DNA of 64,000 bases from Prochlorococcus marinus CUG1433 (GTDB taxonomy: Bacteria > Cyanobacteriota > Cyanobacteriia > PCC-6307 > Cyanobiaceae), in the NCBI GenBank assembly GCA_017644425.1, contig JAEPLN010000001.1:992001-1056000 (forward strand). The letters run 5' to 3'. The notes under the pieces are model-generated. The model saw only the letters and a list, made by a program, of their open reading frames with translations, was not told the origin of the DNA and did not search any database. Shown piece after piece: positions 9,813 to 19,308 of this stretch. A program made the translations under genes and the position numbers. Every line of letters starts with the position of its first letter. Position 1 is the stretch's first letter.

Positions 9813-11246
9813 TTATTTTTTTTCTTTTTTATTTTGAGTGTTTGTAATTTTTGTAGTTTTTGGCGTTTTTGTCGCGGTTTTTTTGGCTTTTGTTGTTTTG
9901 GAGGTTTTGGTAGCTTTAGAAGTTTTTGTAGTTTTTTCTTTTACTTCAGAATTATCTTCAAGCCAAATTATTAATTTTTCTTTGAGTAAATCGTTACTTA
10001 CTACTTCTGTTAATTTTTTAATATCTATTTGTTTTGACGATTGAGAGATTGCATTTTCATAATCTTTCATTTTTAAATCAATTTCATCTTTCTCAACTTT
10101 TATGTTTTCTGTTTCAGCTAATGCTTTTAAAGCTAAATTTCTTTGAACATTTTTTTCAGCCTGAGGCCTTGTGGACTCTGCTAATGACTTTACTAACTCC
10201 GGAGTGAAAGTAGATTTAACATCAAGACCTTGTTGAGCAAATCTTTGAGCGGTTTGTTCAATATTATTTCTGACTTCTATATCAATCATAGATTTTGGAA
10301 TTTCAGCAACCAATTCGTTTGTTAAGGCATTTAGTAAAGCTTCAATTTTGATATCTTTTTGAGTTTTTTCAAAATTCTCTTTAAGTTGCTTTTCAATGTC
10401 TTTCTTTAACTCTTTTAATGATTCTTTGTTGCCAGACTGTTTTGCAAAATCGTCATTAAGTTCAGGTAATTCCTTTTCCTTAAGATCCTTAAGATTTACT
10501 TCAAAAATTGCCTCTTTGCCTCTTGAATCTTCATGAGAATAATCTTCAGGAAATTTAAGGTTAAGTGTTTTGGTTTCACCAATTTTCATCTTTACGATTC
10601 CCTCAACGAAACCGGGAATCATCTTGTTCTTTTCTAACTCAAGGTCCATTGATTCACTTGTTCCACCATCTATTTCTTTATCAGAATCTTTATATTTTCC
10701 TTTAAAACTAACTACAGCAATATCTCCTAATTTTGCTGCTCTATTGGTAACTGGAACAATATTTGCAAACTGACTTCTAGATTTTTCTAGCGCTTCATCT
10801 ATTGACTTAGGATCAAACTTTGTTTTTGAGATTTCAACACTTAATCCTTTGGATTTTTTTAGTTTTAATTCAGGGGCAACATCAGTTTGAAGAGTGACCT
10901 TAAGTGGTTTTTCAGGACTAAACTTTGCAAGCAAAGATTCAAATCCATCTACCAATTCTGGTTCACTTAGTGGCTCTATAGATTTTATTTTTAATGCTTC
11001 TTGCCATGATTTATCAATAATTTTTTCTAGAGCAGAAGCATGTAATTGTGTGATTCCAATTCTTTGGATTAAGACTTGTTTAGGAATTTTACCAAGTCTA
11101 AATCCCGGAATTTTAGCCGAACGACTAATAGAACTGATTGTCTCATTAATACATGTTTTGCATGTCTCAGATGGTATTTCTAATTCAAATGAGATTCTAC
11201 TTTGAGGCAGAGGAGTTGTTTTGACTATTAATGCTTCTTTAGCCAT
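9813..11246 (-). CDS. tig: Trigger factor (ribosome-associated chaperone)
   Basis: Binds near the ribosome exit tunnel (L23) and shields nascent chains. The 477-residue protein has the ribosome-binding N-domain with PGFRLGKIPKQVLIQRIG around residues 50-65 (equivalent of the GFRxGxxP signature), a central FKBP-like peptidyl-prolyl isomerase domain (about 165-260) and the helical C-domain to about 430. The last 40 or so residues are a lysine/threonine-rich low-complexity tail, an addition to the usual fold. It heads tig-clpP-clpX-dnaX and is divergent from asd. Confidence 0.97.
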   Translation of the reverse strand: MAKEALIVKTTPLPQSRISFELEIPSETCKTCINETISSISRSAKIPGFRLGKIPKQVLIQRIGITQLHASALEKIIDKSWQEALKIKSIEPLSEPELVDGFESLLAKFSPEKPLKVTLQTDVAPELKLKKSKGLSVEISKTKFDPKSIDEALEKSRSQFANIVPVTNRAAKLGDIAVVSFKGKYKDSDKEIDGGTSESMDLELEKNKMIPGFVEGIVKMKIGETKTLNLKFPEDYSHEDSRGKEAIFEVNLKDLKEKELPELNDDFAKQSGNKESLKELKKDIEKQLKENFEKTQKDIKIEALLNALTNELVAEIPKSMIDIEVRNNIEQTAQRFAQQGLDVKSTFTPELVKSLAESTRPQAEKNVQRNLALKALAETENIKVEKDEIDLKMKDYENAISQSSKQIDIKKLTEVVSNDLLKEKLIIWLEDNSEVKEKTTKTSKATKTSKTTKAKKTATKTPKTTKITNTQNKKEKK

Positions 11247-11283
11247 TTTTTTATTTATTACTAAAAGCCGAATCTTAATTATT

Positions 11284-11296
11284 TCACATTATGTGA
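11284..11296. promoter_or_regulatory. Short palindrome in tig/asd divergent region
   Basis: TCACAT-T-ATGTGA is a perfect 6-base inverted repeat around one central base, 38 bases before the tig start and 72 before asd. It could be a regulator site. It does not match the cyanobacterial NtcA consensus (GTA-N8-TAC), and the half-sites are in the opposite order from a CRP site. A chance origin in AT-rich DNA remains possible. Confidence 0.3.
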
Positions 11297-11367
11297 TTTC
11301 CTTGAAAGTTATTTTTTTGATAAAGTAAAAAAAATAGTCAATCTATTTATAAAAATCATTTTAAAGT

Positions 11368-12399
11368 GTGAGACAATCTCCGTTTTTGCCTAATAGGCCA
11401 TTAAAAGTTGCTGTTTTAGGATCTTCAGGTGCTGTTGGATCTGAATTACTCAAAATTCTAGAGCAACGTGATTTCCCAATATCAGAATTGGTCTTGCTTT
11501 CATCAGAGCGTTCAGAAGGAAAAAAAATTATTTGGAAAGATGAAGAATTAGTTACAAAAAAAACAACTAAGGAAGCATTTCTGAATCTTGATTTAGTTTT
11601 AGCTTCAGCTGGTGGAAGTATTTCAAAAAAATGGTTGTCTACCATTATGGAACAGAATGCTTTATTGATAGATAATTCAAGTGCTTTCAGATTAGATAAG
11701 AATGTACCTCTTGTAGTTCCTGAAGTTAATGCTAGTGAAGTACTAAATCATAATGGGGTAATAGCTAATCCAAACTGCACTACAATTTTGTTGACATTAG
11801 TTTTAGCTCCATTAAATAAAATTTCGACTATTCAAAGAGTTGTTGTCTCAACATATCAATCTGTAAGTGGTGCAGGTCAATTAGCGATGGAGGAACTAAA
11901 ACTTTTAACTGAAAAATATCTTCAGGGTAATGCTCAAAAAAGTGAAGTTTTGCCATATTCACTGGCTTTTAATTTGTTTTTACATAATTCACCCATGCTC
12001 GCAAATAATTACTGCGAAGAAGAGATGAAAATGGTTAATGAGACCAGGAAAATATTAAATATTGTTGATTTAAAGATTTCTGCTACATGTGTTCGAGTTC
12101 CAGTACTTAGAGCACATTCTGAATCGATCAATATTGAATTTGCTGGAGTAGTTGAGCCTAAAGATGCTCTTAAAGAATTAAAAAAATCTCCTGGAATTGA
12201 AATTATTGAGGATTACAAAAATAATAGATTTCCTATGCCAAATGACGTTATGGGAAGGGATAATGTTGCTGTTGGCAGGCTAAGAACTGATATAAGTCAG
12301 CCTAATGGATTAGAATTATGGTTATGTGGAGATCAAATAAGAAAAGGCGCAGCTCTTAATGCTGTTCAAATAGCTGAGTTATTAATTCCAAAAAAATGA
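11368..12399 (+). CDS. asd: Aspartate-semialdehyde dehydrogenase
   Basis: Reduces aspartyl phosphate to aspartate semialdehyde, the branch point to lysine/diaminopimelate, threonine and methionine. The 343-residue protein shows the NADP-binding [15 protein letters not shown] at 14-28 and the active-site Cys137 in NPNCTTI; later motifs include TYQSVSGAG and [10 protein letters not shown]. The start is GTG at 11368. The stop overlaps the dapA start as ATGA, so translation is probably coupled. LysC, the preceding enzyme in the pathway, is encoded separately at 19.3-21.1 kb. Confidence 0.97.
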   Translation: MRQSPFLPNRPLKVAVLGSSGAVGSELLKILEQRDFPISELVLLSSERSEGKKIIWKDEELVTKKTTKEAFLNLDLVLASAGGSISKKWLSTIMEQNALLIDNSSAFRLDKNVPLVVPEVNASEVLNHNGVIANPNCTTILLTLVLAPLNKISTIQRVVVSTYQSVSGAGQLAMEELKLLTEKYLQGNAQKSEVLPYSLAFNLFLHNSPMLANNYCEEEMKMVNETRKILNIVDLKISATCVRVPVLRAHSESINIEFAGVVEPKDALKELKKSPGIEIIEDYKNNRFPMPNDVMGRDNVAVGRLRTDISQPNGLELWLCGDQIRKGAALNAVQIAELLIPKK

Positions 12400-13301
12400 T
12401 TCCAGACAAAACTGAGAGTAATAAACCACTATTTGGAAAAATATTAACTGCAATGGTTACTCCATTTACTGAAAATGGAGATGTAGATTATGAGCTAGCC
12501 ATAAAGCTCTCAAATTATCTTTTTGAGAACGGTTCTGATGGAATAGTGTTATGTGGTACTACTGGAGAATCTCCGACCCTTTCATGGATTGAACAGCATG
12601 ATTTATTTATTGCGGTAAAAGGATCTTTAGACTCAAGCTGTAAAGTAATAGTTGGCACTGGTAGTAACTGTACAAGCGAGGCTGTGGAAGCTACAAAAAA
12701 AGCCTACAACTCAGGTGCCGATGGTGCTTTGGTTGTTGTTCCCTATTACAATAAGCCACCCCAAGAAGGTCTTTATAAACATTTCAGTTCTATTGCTAAT
12801 TCTGCAAAGGATTTACCTCTAATGCTCTACAACATTCCAGGAAGGACAGGATGCAATTTATTACCTGATACTGTAAAGAAACTTATGGATTTCTCAAATA
12901 TTCTCAGTATTAAAGCTGCAAGCGGTAGAATAGAAGAAGTAACAGAATTAAGAGCTATTTGTGGCTCCGAACTCTCTGTATATAGTGGCGACGATTCATT
13001 GTTGCTTCCAATGTTATCTGTAGGTGCTGTAGGAGTAGTAAGTGTTGCAAGTCATTTGGTTGGGTTGCAATTGAAAGAAATGATTCATTCCTTTCAAACT
13101 GGAGAGGTTTCCAATGCGCTTTCTATTCATGAAAAACTTCAGCCTCTTTTCAAAGCACTCTTTATGACTACTAACCCAATCCCAATTAAGGCTGCTTTGG
13201 AGCTATCTGGATGGAATGTAGGTAATCCTAGAAGTCCTTTGTCACCATTAAGCAATGACATGAGAAAGCAACTATCTTTCATCCTGAAATCCTTACAATA
13301 G
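12396..13301 (+). CDS. dapA: 4-hydroxy-tetrahydrodipicolinate synthase
   Basis: Condenses pyruvate with aspartate semialdehyde, the first committed step to diaminopimelate (peptidoglycan) and lysine. The 301-residue TIM barrel carries [10 protein letters not shown] (about 54-63), catalytic Tyr145 in [10 protein letters not shown] and the Schiff-base Lys173 in SIKAASG. It starts inside the asd stop (ATGA overlap), an arrangement that fits its use of the asd product. RNase J follows after 77 bases. Confidence 0.97.
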   Translation: MIPDKTESNKPLFGKILTAMVTPFTENGDVDYELAIKLSNYLFENGSDGIVLCGTTGESPTLSWIEQHDLFIAVKGSLDSSCKVIVGTGSNCTSEAVEATKKAYNSGADGALVVVPYYNKPPQEGLYKHFSSIANSAKDLPLMLYNIPGRTGCNLLPDTVKKLMDFSNILSIKAASGRIEEVTELRAICGSELSVYSGDDSLLLPMLSVGAVGVVSVASHLVGLQLKEMIHSFQTGEVSNALSIHEKLQPLFKALFMTTNPIPIKAALELSGWNVGNPRSPLSPLSNDMRKQLSFILKSLQ

Positions 13302-13378
13302 GGATTATATTTAACTTGATAATTAAATTTAAATAAACCTTATTTGATTACAAGCAGGCCTTCATAAATTTCAAAATT

Positions 13379-15364
13379 ATGCAATCAAGTACAAATTCAA
13401 CTGTAAATAGATCGACTTACGATTCATCTAGATCCAAGGGTAATACGCCAGCTCTACGCGTAATACCTCTTGGAGGACTACATGAAATAGGGAAAAACAC
13501 TTGTGTTTTTGAATATGGTGATGAATTGATGCTTGTTGATGCAGGCCTAGCTTTCCCATCTGATGGTATGCATGGCGTAAACGTTGTTATGCCAGATACA
13601 ACTTTTTTAAAAGAAAATCAAAGAAGAATAAAAGGAATGATTGTCACTCACGGTCATGAAGATCATATTGGTGGTATTTCTCATCATCTAAAGCATTTTA
13701 ATATTCCGATTATTTATGGCCCAAGACTAGCAATGTCAATGCTTAGAGGAAAAATGGAGGAAGCTGGGGTATCTGACAGAACAACTATACAGACAGTAAA
13801 TCCGAGAGATGTTGTAAAAGTTGGACAACATTTTTCTGTTGAATTTATTCGAAATACCCATTCTATTTGTGATAGTTTTTCTTTAGCCGTTACAACACCT
13901 GTTGGCACAATTATTTTCACGGGAGATTTTAAGTTTGATCATATGCCAGTAGATGGAGAGCAATTCGATATTGAAAGGATGGTGCATTACGGAGAGAAGG
14001 GCGTTTTATGTATGTTTAGTGATTCGACTAATGCCGAAGTGCCAGGTTTTTGCCCTTCTGAGAAGACTATTTATCCTTCTTTAGAAAAACATATTGCGGA
14101 GGCAAAAGAACGAGTTATCCTTACCACTTTTGCTAGTTCTGTGCATAGAGTGACAATGATCTTAGAGTTGGCTATGAAACATGGAAGAAAGGTCGGTTTA
14201 TTAGGTAGATCGATGATCAACGTTATTGCAAAGGCGCGAGATATTGGTTACATGAAATGTCCAGATGATTTGTTTGTTCCTATCAAGCAAATTAGAGATT
14301 TACCTGACAGAGAAACTTTATTATTGATGACTGGAAGTCAAGGAGAACCTTTAGCTGCTTTAAGTAGAATTTCTCGTGGGGAGCATCAACATGTACGTCT
14401 TAAGACAACTGATACTGTTATATTCTCTGCTAGCCCTATCCCAGGAAACACTATAGGTGTAGTCAATACGATAGATAGATTAATGAAATTGGGAGCGAAG
14501 GTTGTTTATGGAAAGGGTGAGAATATTCATGTTTCTGGTCATGGTTTCCAAGAAGATCAAAAATTAATGTTGGCGTTAGCCAAACCTAAGTTTTTTGTTC
14601 CGGTTCATGGTGAACATAGAATGCTTGTTTGTCATAGTAAAAGTGCGCAGATAATGGGAGTCCCAAAAGATAATATTTTAATTATTGAAAATGGAGACGT
14701 TGTTGAATTGACTTCTGATTCTATTAAAAAAGGAGATCCTGTAAAAGCTGGAGTAGAGTTGCTTGATAATTCTCGCAATGGAATTGTTGACGCTCGAGTA
14801 TTAAAGGAAAGGCAGCAATTAGCTGGTGATGGTGTTGTAACTGTTTTAGCACCTATAAGTACTGATGGAAAAATGGTTGCTCCTCCAAGAGTTAATTTAA
14901 GAGGAGTAGTCACTACTGCAGAACCAAGAAAAATGTCTATGTGGACAGAACGAGAAATAAGCTGGGTTTTAGAAAATAGATGGAAACAATTATCTAGGCA
15001 GACTGGACCTAATAATTTTGAAGTAGATTGGATTGGTGTTCAAAGAGAAATTGAAAATGGTTTATCTAGAAGAATGAGAAGAGAATTACAAGTTGAACCA
15101 CTTATTTTATGTTTAGTTCAACCTGCACCAAGCGGAACCCGTGCATATATTCCAAAGATTACAGAAGAGCACAATCATCCCAATAGGAATAGAAATAATA
15201 ATAATTTCCTAAAGAAATCAAATAATAATCATCCGAATAGTTCAAATAATCCGCAAAATAATCAAAAAAGTCCCAAAGATTCACAGAATCCATCAGTTGA
15301 TTCTGCAACTGAGGATTCATTTGAGGGCAGAACAAGAAGAAGAAGATCAGCTGTCACATCTTAA
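13379..15364 (+). CDS. rnj: Ribonuclease J
   Basis: Metallo-beta-lactamase/beta-CASP RNase with 5' exonuclease and endonuclease activity in RNA decay and maturation. The zinc-binding HGHEDHIGG is at residues 91-99; other landmarks are FTGDFKFDH, SDSTNAEVPG, the beta-CASP segment GRSMINV and the PVHGEHRML motif. The catalytic part ends near residue 560-590. The last 75 or so residues are an asparagine-rich disordered tail ending in RTRRRRSAVTS. The 3' end overlaps the convergent tilS by 11 bases. Cyanobacteria typically have both RNase E and RNase J; only J is in this window. Confidence 0.95.
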   Translation: MQSSTNSTVNRSTYDSSRSKGNTPALRVIPLGGLHEIGKNTCVFEYGDELMLVDAGLAFPSDGMHGVNVVMPDTTFLKENQRRIKGMIVTHGHEDHIGGISHHLKHFNIPIIYGPRLAMSMLRGKMEEAGVSDRTTIQTVNPRDVVKVGQHFSVEFIRNTHSICDSFSLAVTTPVGTIIFTGDFKFDHMPVDGEQFDIERMVHYGEKGVLCMFSDSTNAEVPGFCPSEKTIYPSLEKHIAEAKERVILTTFASSVHRVTMILELAMKHGRKVGLLGRSMINVIAKARDIGYMKCPDDLFVPIKQIRDLPDRETLLLMTGSQGEPLAALSRISRGEHQHVRLKTTDTVIFSASPIPGNTIGVVNTIDRLMKLGAKVVYGKGENIHVSGHGFQEDQKLMLALAKPKFFVPVHGEHRMLVCHSKSAQIMGVPKDNILIIENGDVVELTSDSIKKGDPVKAGVELLDNSRNGIVDARVLKERQQLAGDGVVTVLAPISTDGKMVAPPRVNLRGVVTTAEPRKMSMWTEREISWVLENRWKQLSRQTGPNNFEVDWIGVQREIENGLSRRMRRELQVEPLILCLVQPAPSGTRAYIPKITEEHNHPNRNRNNNNFLKKSNNNHPNSSNNPQNNQKSPKDSQNPSVDSATEDSFEGRTRRRRSAVTS

Positions 15365-16370
15365 TTTTTTCAAAATTTATATAGTTTTTATTCCAAACAA
15401 TTCTCAAAAACTCTTGTAAGCTAACTTGCCCTTTGTTTTTTTCATAAATTGAAGTTGCTAACCTTACCAGATTTTTAGAACTATATTGTTTTTTAGATAT
15501 TTCCCTTAAAAATATATTTAAGATTGTGCACCTTGCTTCAATACACATCTTATTTAAAAGATTTCTATTAATACCTTTTGCGTCTTTACAGTATAAATAT
15601 GCTAGTTCACTAAGATCATCACGTTCATTATTGTAGTTGCTCATTTTTTGGGAAAAATTATTTATCCTTTTAGAACAACCTGGATAGATAACCTCCAATG
15701 TTGGAATAATTTTTTTTCTTACTAAATTTCTATTTAATTTAAGATCTGAATTTGTTGGATCTTCCCATATTGGAATATTCATTGTATTACAAAATTGTTT
15801 TGTATCTTCTCTACTAAAAATTAATATTGGCCTTATTAAAAAAATTTGATTTTCTAGTAACCTTTTGCTTTTAATATTACTGAGACCAGCAAAATTGCTC
15901 CCTCTAGATAAATTTAGGATAAATGTTTCAGCATTATCACTACTAGTGTGACCAGTTAACAAATAAATATTTTTTTTTTGCTGGTTCTTGTTTAATAAAA
16001 ATTTGGCTCTTTCACATAATTTTTTATATCTCCATTCTCTCGCTTTTTCTTCTGAAATAATATTTTCTTTATTTGCTTCATCAAAATAGAATTGAATATT
16101 TTTACTTTCGCAATAACTTTTTAATTCAAGAGCATATAGTGAGGATTTTTCATGCCACTTATGATCACCATGCCAAACACTAATAGCCCAACTATAAATT
16201 TTTTTTAGATCATTAATTAAGGTCAACAAGGCCATTGAGTCTTGTCCCCCGGAAACACTTATTAAAATCATTGATTCTTTGGGAATTAATGCGTTTTTGC
16301 TAAGAAGTTCCTTATGAAGCAGATGATGCCATGATGACCAATTTTTTTGGTTTAAATTTTTATCAGACAT
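15354..16370 (-). CDS. tilS: tRNA(Ile)-lysidine synthase
   Basis: Converts C34 of the CAU-anticodon tRNA-Ile to lysidine so that it reads AUA, an essential function. The 338 residues have the PP-loop SGGQDS at 40-45 and the conserved LLTGHTSSDNAETFILNLSRG (quoted in part) with GLSNIK and REDTKQFC further on. It lacks long C-terminal domains, as in short cyanobacterial forms. Many AUA codons in this AT-rich genome make the enzyme important. Its 3' end overlaps rnj by 11 bases; upstream is divergent ycf23. Confidence 0.95.
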   Translation of the reverse strand: MSDKNLNQKNWSSWHHLLHKELLSKNALIPKESMILISVSGGQDSMALLTLINDLKKIYSWAISVWHGDHKWHEKSSLYALELKSYCESKNIQFYFDEANKENIISEEKAREWRYKKLCERAKFLLNKNQQKKNIYLLTGHTSSDNAETFILNLSRGSNFAGLSNIKSKRLLENQIFLIRPILIFSREDTKQFCNTMNIPIWEDPTNSDLKLNRNLVRKKIIPTLEVIYPGCSKRINNFSQKMSNYNNERDDLSELAYLYCKDAKGINRNLLNKMCIEARCTILNIFLREISKKQYSSKNLVRLATSIYEKNKGQVSLQEFLRIVWNKNYINFEKIKM

Positions 16371-16407
16371 TTTGTGTTGCTCAGATAATATTTTTTAAAA
16401 AATGCAC

Positions 16408-16422
16408 TGTTTTACTAAAACA
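16408..16422. promoter_or_regulatory. Palindrome between tilS and the Ycf23-like gene
   Basis: TGTTTTA-C-TAAAACA is a perfect 7-base inverted repeat with a single central base, 34 bases before the plus-strand gene and 38 before tilS. It lies where both promoters must sit, so an operator role is possible. No matching consensus is known to me. Confidence 0.3.
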
Positions 16423-16455
16423 ATGTCACAATCGGGTAATAAATTCATTAAGTAA

Positions 16456-17232
16456 ATGAGTCTGATTAATCTTTTGCCACAAAAAACTAAAGAAGAGTTG
16501 AGGAGTAAATCTTTACTCAAAGTTATTTCAGGATTGAATAATTTTGATATTCAATCTGTGAAAACAATTGTTAAAGCTGCTTCATTAGGAGGCGCAGATC
16601 TTGTTGATATTGCTTGTAATCCTGAACTCGTTGATTTAGCGATTAAGAATTCTTCATTGCCAGTGTGTGTGAGTTCAGTAGTACCAAGATCATTTCTAGA
16701 TTCTGTAAAAGCAGGGGCCTCATTAATTGAGATAGGAAATTACGATACTTTTTATGAAAAAGGCATTAAATTTTCAGATAAAAAAGTTTTAAAGATCACA
16801 AAAGAGACGAGGGATTTATTGCCTAATGTTCCTTTATCAGTAACTGTTCCTCATACTATACCTATTGATAAACAAGTTGATCTTGCTGTAAAGCTAGTGG
16901 AAGAAGGTGTTGATATTATTCAAACAGAAGGTGGCACCAGTTCTACTCCTTACTCTTCAGGAATTCAAGGCTTTTTTGAAAAATCAGTTCCCACTCTTGC
17001 AGCTACTTATGCTATTTATCAAGAATTTAAGAAACAATCACTAAATATACCAATCATGAGCGCCTCTGGATTAAGCCAAGTAACTTGTCCATTAGCAATA
17101 TCCTCTGGAGCCTCAGCAGTTGGCGTTGGATCTGTAGTTAATAAATTAGATGATTTAATATCAATGATTGCGGTTGTTAGAGGCTTAAAAGAATCTTTGA
17201 AAAATTCAATAATCGGAGAAAAAATTTCTTAG
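16456..17232 (+). CDS. ycf23: Ycf23-like protein (DUF561)
   Basis: A 258-residue protein of the DUF561/Ycf23 family, also encoded in some algal plastids. The sequence looks like a TIM barrel: repeated beta-alpha units such as GGADLVDIACNPELVDLAI, LVEEGVDIIQTEGGTSSTPY, and a C-terminal phosphate-site-like ISSGASAVGVGSVVNKL. No reaction is established for the family. It precedes uvrB by 29 bases on the same strand and may share its transcript. Confidence 0.88.
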   Translation: MSLINLLPQKTKEELRSKSLLKVISGLNNFDIQSVKTIVKAASLGGADLVDIACNPELVDLAIKNSSLPVCVSSVVPRSFLDSVKAGASLIEIGNYDTFYEKGIKFSDKKVLKITKETRDLLPNVPLSVTVPHTIPIDKQVDLAVKLVEEGVDIIQTEGGTSSTPYSSGIQGFFEKSVPTLAATYAIYQEFKKQSLNIPIMSASGLSQVTCPLAISSGASAVGVGSVVNKLDDLISMIAVVRGLKESLKNSIIGEKIS

Positions 17233-17261
17233 TATAGCAATATCATTTAGCTATTAGTTTG

Positions 17262-19301
17262 ATGAACAACTATAAGCTTCAAGCTCCTTACGAACCAAAT
17301 GGAGATCAACCAGAAGCTATTAAAAAATTAGTTAAAGGCGTTAATAATGGTAAAGAGTTTCAGACTCTTTTAGGAGCTACTGGAACTGGTAAAACATTTA
17401 CTATTGCGAATGTAATTCAACAAACAGGAAGACCAGCTCTGGTATTAGCTCATAACAAAACTTTAGCTGCACAATTATGTAATGAATTAAGGGAGTTTTT
17501 TCCAAAAAATGCCGTTGAGTACTTTATTTCTTACTATGATTATTATCAACCAGAAGCTTATGTCCCAGTAAGTGATACCTACATAGCGAAAACTGCTTCA
17601 ATTAATGAAGAAATAGATATGCTTAGGCATTCTGCAACACGCTCATTATTTGAGAGAAAAGATGTAATTGTTGTTGCCTCAATAAGTTGTATTTATGGTC
17701 TTGGTATACCGAGTGAGTACTTAAAAGCTGCAGTTAAATTTGAAGTTGGAAAATCTATTAATCTACGTTCATCTTTAAGATCTCTCGTTGAAAATCAATA
17801 TACTAGAAATGACATTGAAATTACTAGAGGTAGATTCAGAATTAAAGGTGATGTTTTAGAAATCGGTCCAGCTTACGAAGATAGATTAATAAGAATCGAA
17901 TTATTTGGTGATGAGGTTGAGGCTATAAGATATATTGACCCTACTACCGGAGAAATACTTGAAAGTTTGGAACAAGTTAGCGTATACCCAGCGAAGCATT
18001 TTGTCACTCCGAAAGAAAGACTTGAGAGTGCAATAAGTGCAATTAGAAGTGAATTAAAAACTCAACTTGATAAGTTTACATACGAAGGAAAATTATTAGA
18101 GGCTCAACGTCTAGAACAACGTACAAAATATGATTTAGAAATGCTCAAAGAGGTTGGTTATTGTAATGGAGTTGAGAATTATGCTCGTCATTTATCAGGC
18201 AGGGAGGAAGGTTCACCGCCAGAATGCTTAATAGATTATTTTCCCAAAGATTGGTTGTTGGTAGTTGATGAGAGTCATGTGACATGTCCTCAACTTCATG
18301 CGATGTACAACGGTGATCAATCTAGAAAAAAGGTTTTAATAGATCATGGTTTTAGATTGCCAAGTGCTGCTGATAATAGACCTTTAAAATGTGAAGAGTT
18401 TTGGGAAAAATCAAAACAGACATTATTTATAAGTGCAACTCCTGGTCAATGGGAATTAGATCAATGTGATGGTGAATTTATTGAGCAAGTTATAAGACCA
18501 ACTGGGGTATTAGATCCTGTAATTGATGTAAGGCCAAGTGAGGGACAAATAGAGGATCTCTTATCTGAAATAAGAATTAGAGCTGAAAAAAATCAAAGAG
18601 TGCTAGTGACAACACTTACTAAAAGAATGGCTGAAGATCTTACTGATTTTTTATCTGAAAATAAAGTAAGAGTTAGATATCTGCATTCAGAAATTCATTC
18701 GATTGAAAGAATTGAAATTATTCAAGACCTCAGAATGGGCGAATATGATGTTTTGGTAGGAGTTAATTTATTGAGGGAGGGACTAGATCTTCCTGAAGTA
18801 TCTTTAGTCGCCATTTTAGATGCTGATAAAGAAGGTTTTCTGAGGGCAGAAAGGTCATTGATTCAAACAATAGGAAGAGCTGCAAGACATGTTGAAGGTG
18901 TTGCCTTGCTTTATGCAGATAACTTCACGGATTCAATGAAAAGAGCAATATCTGAAACTGAGAGAAGAAGAACTATTCAAAAAAAATATAACCAAGTCAA
19001 TGGTATTACTCCAAAACCTGCAGGTAAAAAAATAGAAAATTCAATATTATCTTTTCTAGAACTTTCCAGAAAATTAGATGCCGGTGGTTTATCAAAAGAT
19101 TTAATAAATATAGTTAATAACAAAACTGAAGTAATTTTAAATTCCAGCGATAATCAATGTTTGCTTGAAGAATTGCCTGACTTAATAGAAAAGTTAGAAA
19201 TTAAAATGAAAGATGCTGCAAAAGAGTTAAATTTTGAAGAAGCAGCAAATTTGAGGGATAGAATCAAAAAATTAAGACAAAAATTGGCAAGAAATAACTA
19301 A
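17262..19301 (+). CDS. uvrB: Excinuclease ABC subunit B
   Basis: Damage-verifying helicase-like subunit of nucleotide excision repair. I use ATG at 17262 (679 residues) instead of the TTG one codon earlier. Visible are [15 protein letters not shown] (Walker A), the beta-hairpin [12 protein letters not shown] that inserts at lesions, the DESHVT box, the helicase motif [43 protein letters not shown], and the C-terminal UVR motif ([20 protein letters not shown]) that contacts UvrA/UvrC. It converges on lysC with a 7-base gap. No clear LexA box was recognised upstream. Confidence 0.98.
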   Translation: MNNYKLQAPYEPNGDQPEAIKKLVKGVNNGKEFQTLLGATGTGKTFTIANVIQQTGRPALVLAHNKTLAAQLCNELREFFPKNAVEYFISYYDYYQPEAYVPVSDTYIAKTASINEEIDMLRHSATRSLFERKDVIVVASISCIYGLGIPSEYLKAAVKFEVGKSINLRSSLRSLVENQYTRNDIEITRGRFRIKGDVLEIGPAYEDRLIRIELFGDEVEAIRYIDPTTGEILESLEQVSVYPAKHFVTPKERLESAISAIRSELKTQLDKFTYEGKLLEAQRLEQRTKYDLEMLKEVGYCNGVENYARHLSGREEGSPPECLIDYFPKDWLLVVDESHVTCPQLHAMYNGDQSRKKVLIDHGFRLPSAADNRPLKCEEFWEKSKQTLFISATPGQWELDQCDGEFIEQVIRPTGVLDPVIDVRPSEGQIEDLLSEIRIRAEKNQRVLVTTLTKRMAEDLTDFLSENKVRVRYLHSEIHSIERIEIIQDLRMGEYDVLVGVNLLREGLDLPEVSLVAILDADKEGFLRAERSLIQTIGRAARHVEGVALLYADNFTDSMKRAISETERRRTIQKKYNQVNGITPKPAGKKIENSILSFLELSRKLDAGGLSKDLINIVNNKTEVILNSSDNQCLLEELPDLIEKLEIKMKDAAKELNFEEAANLRDRIKKLRQKLARNN

Positions 19302-19308
19302 AAAGAAC

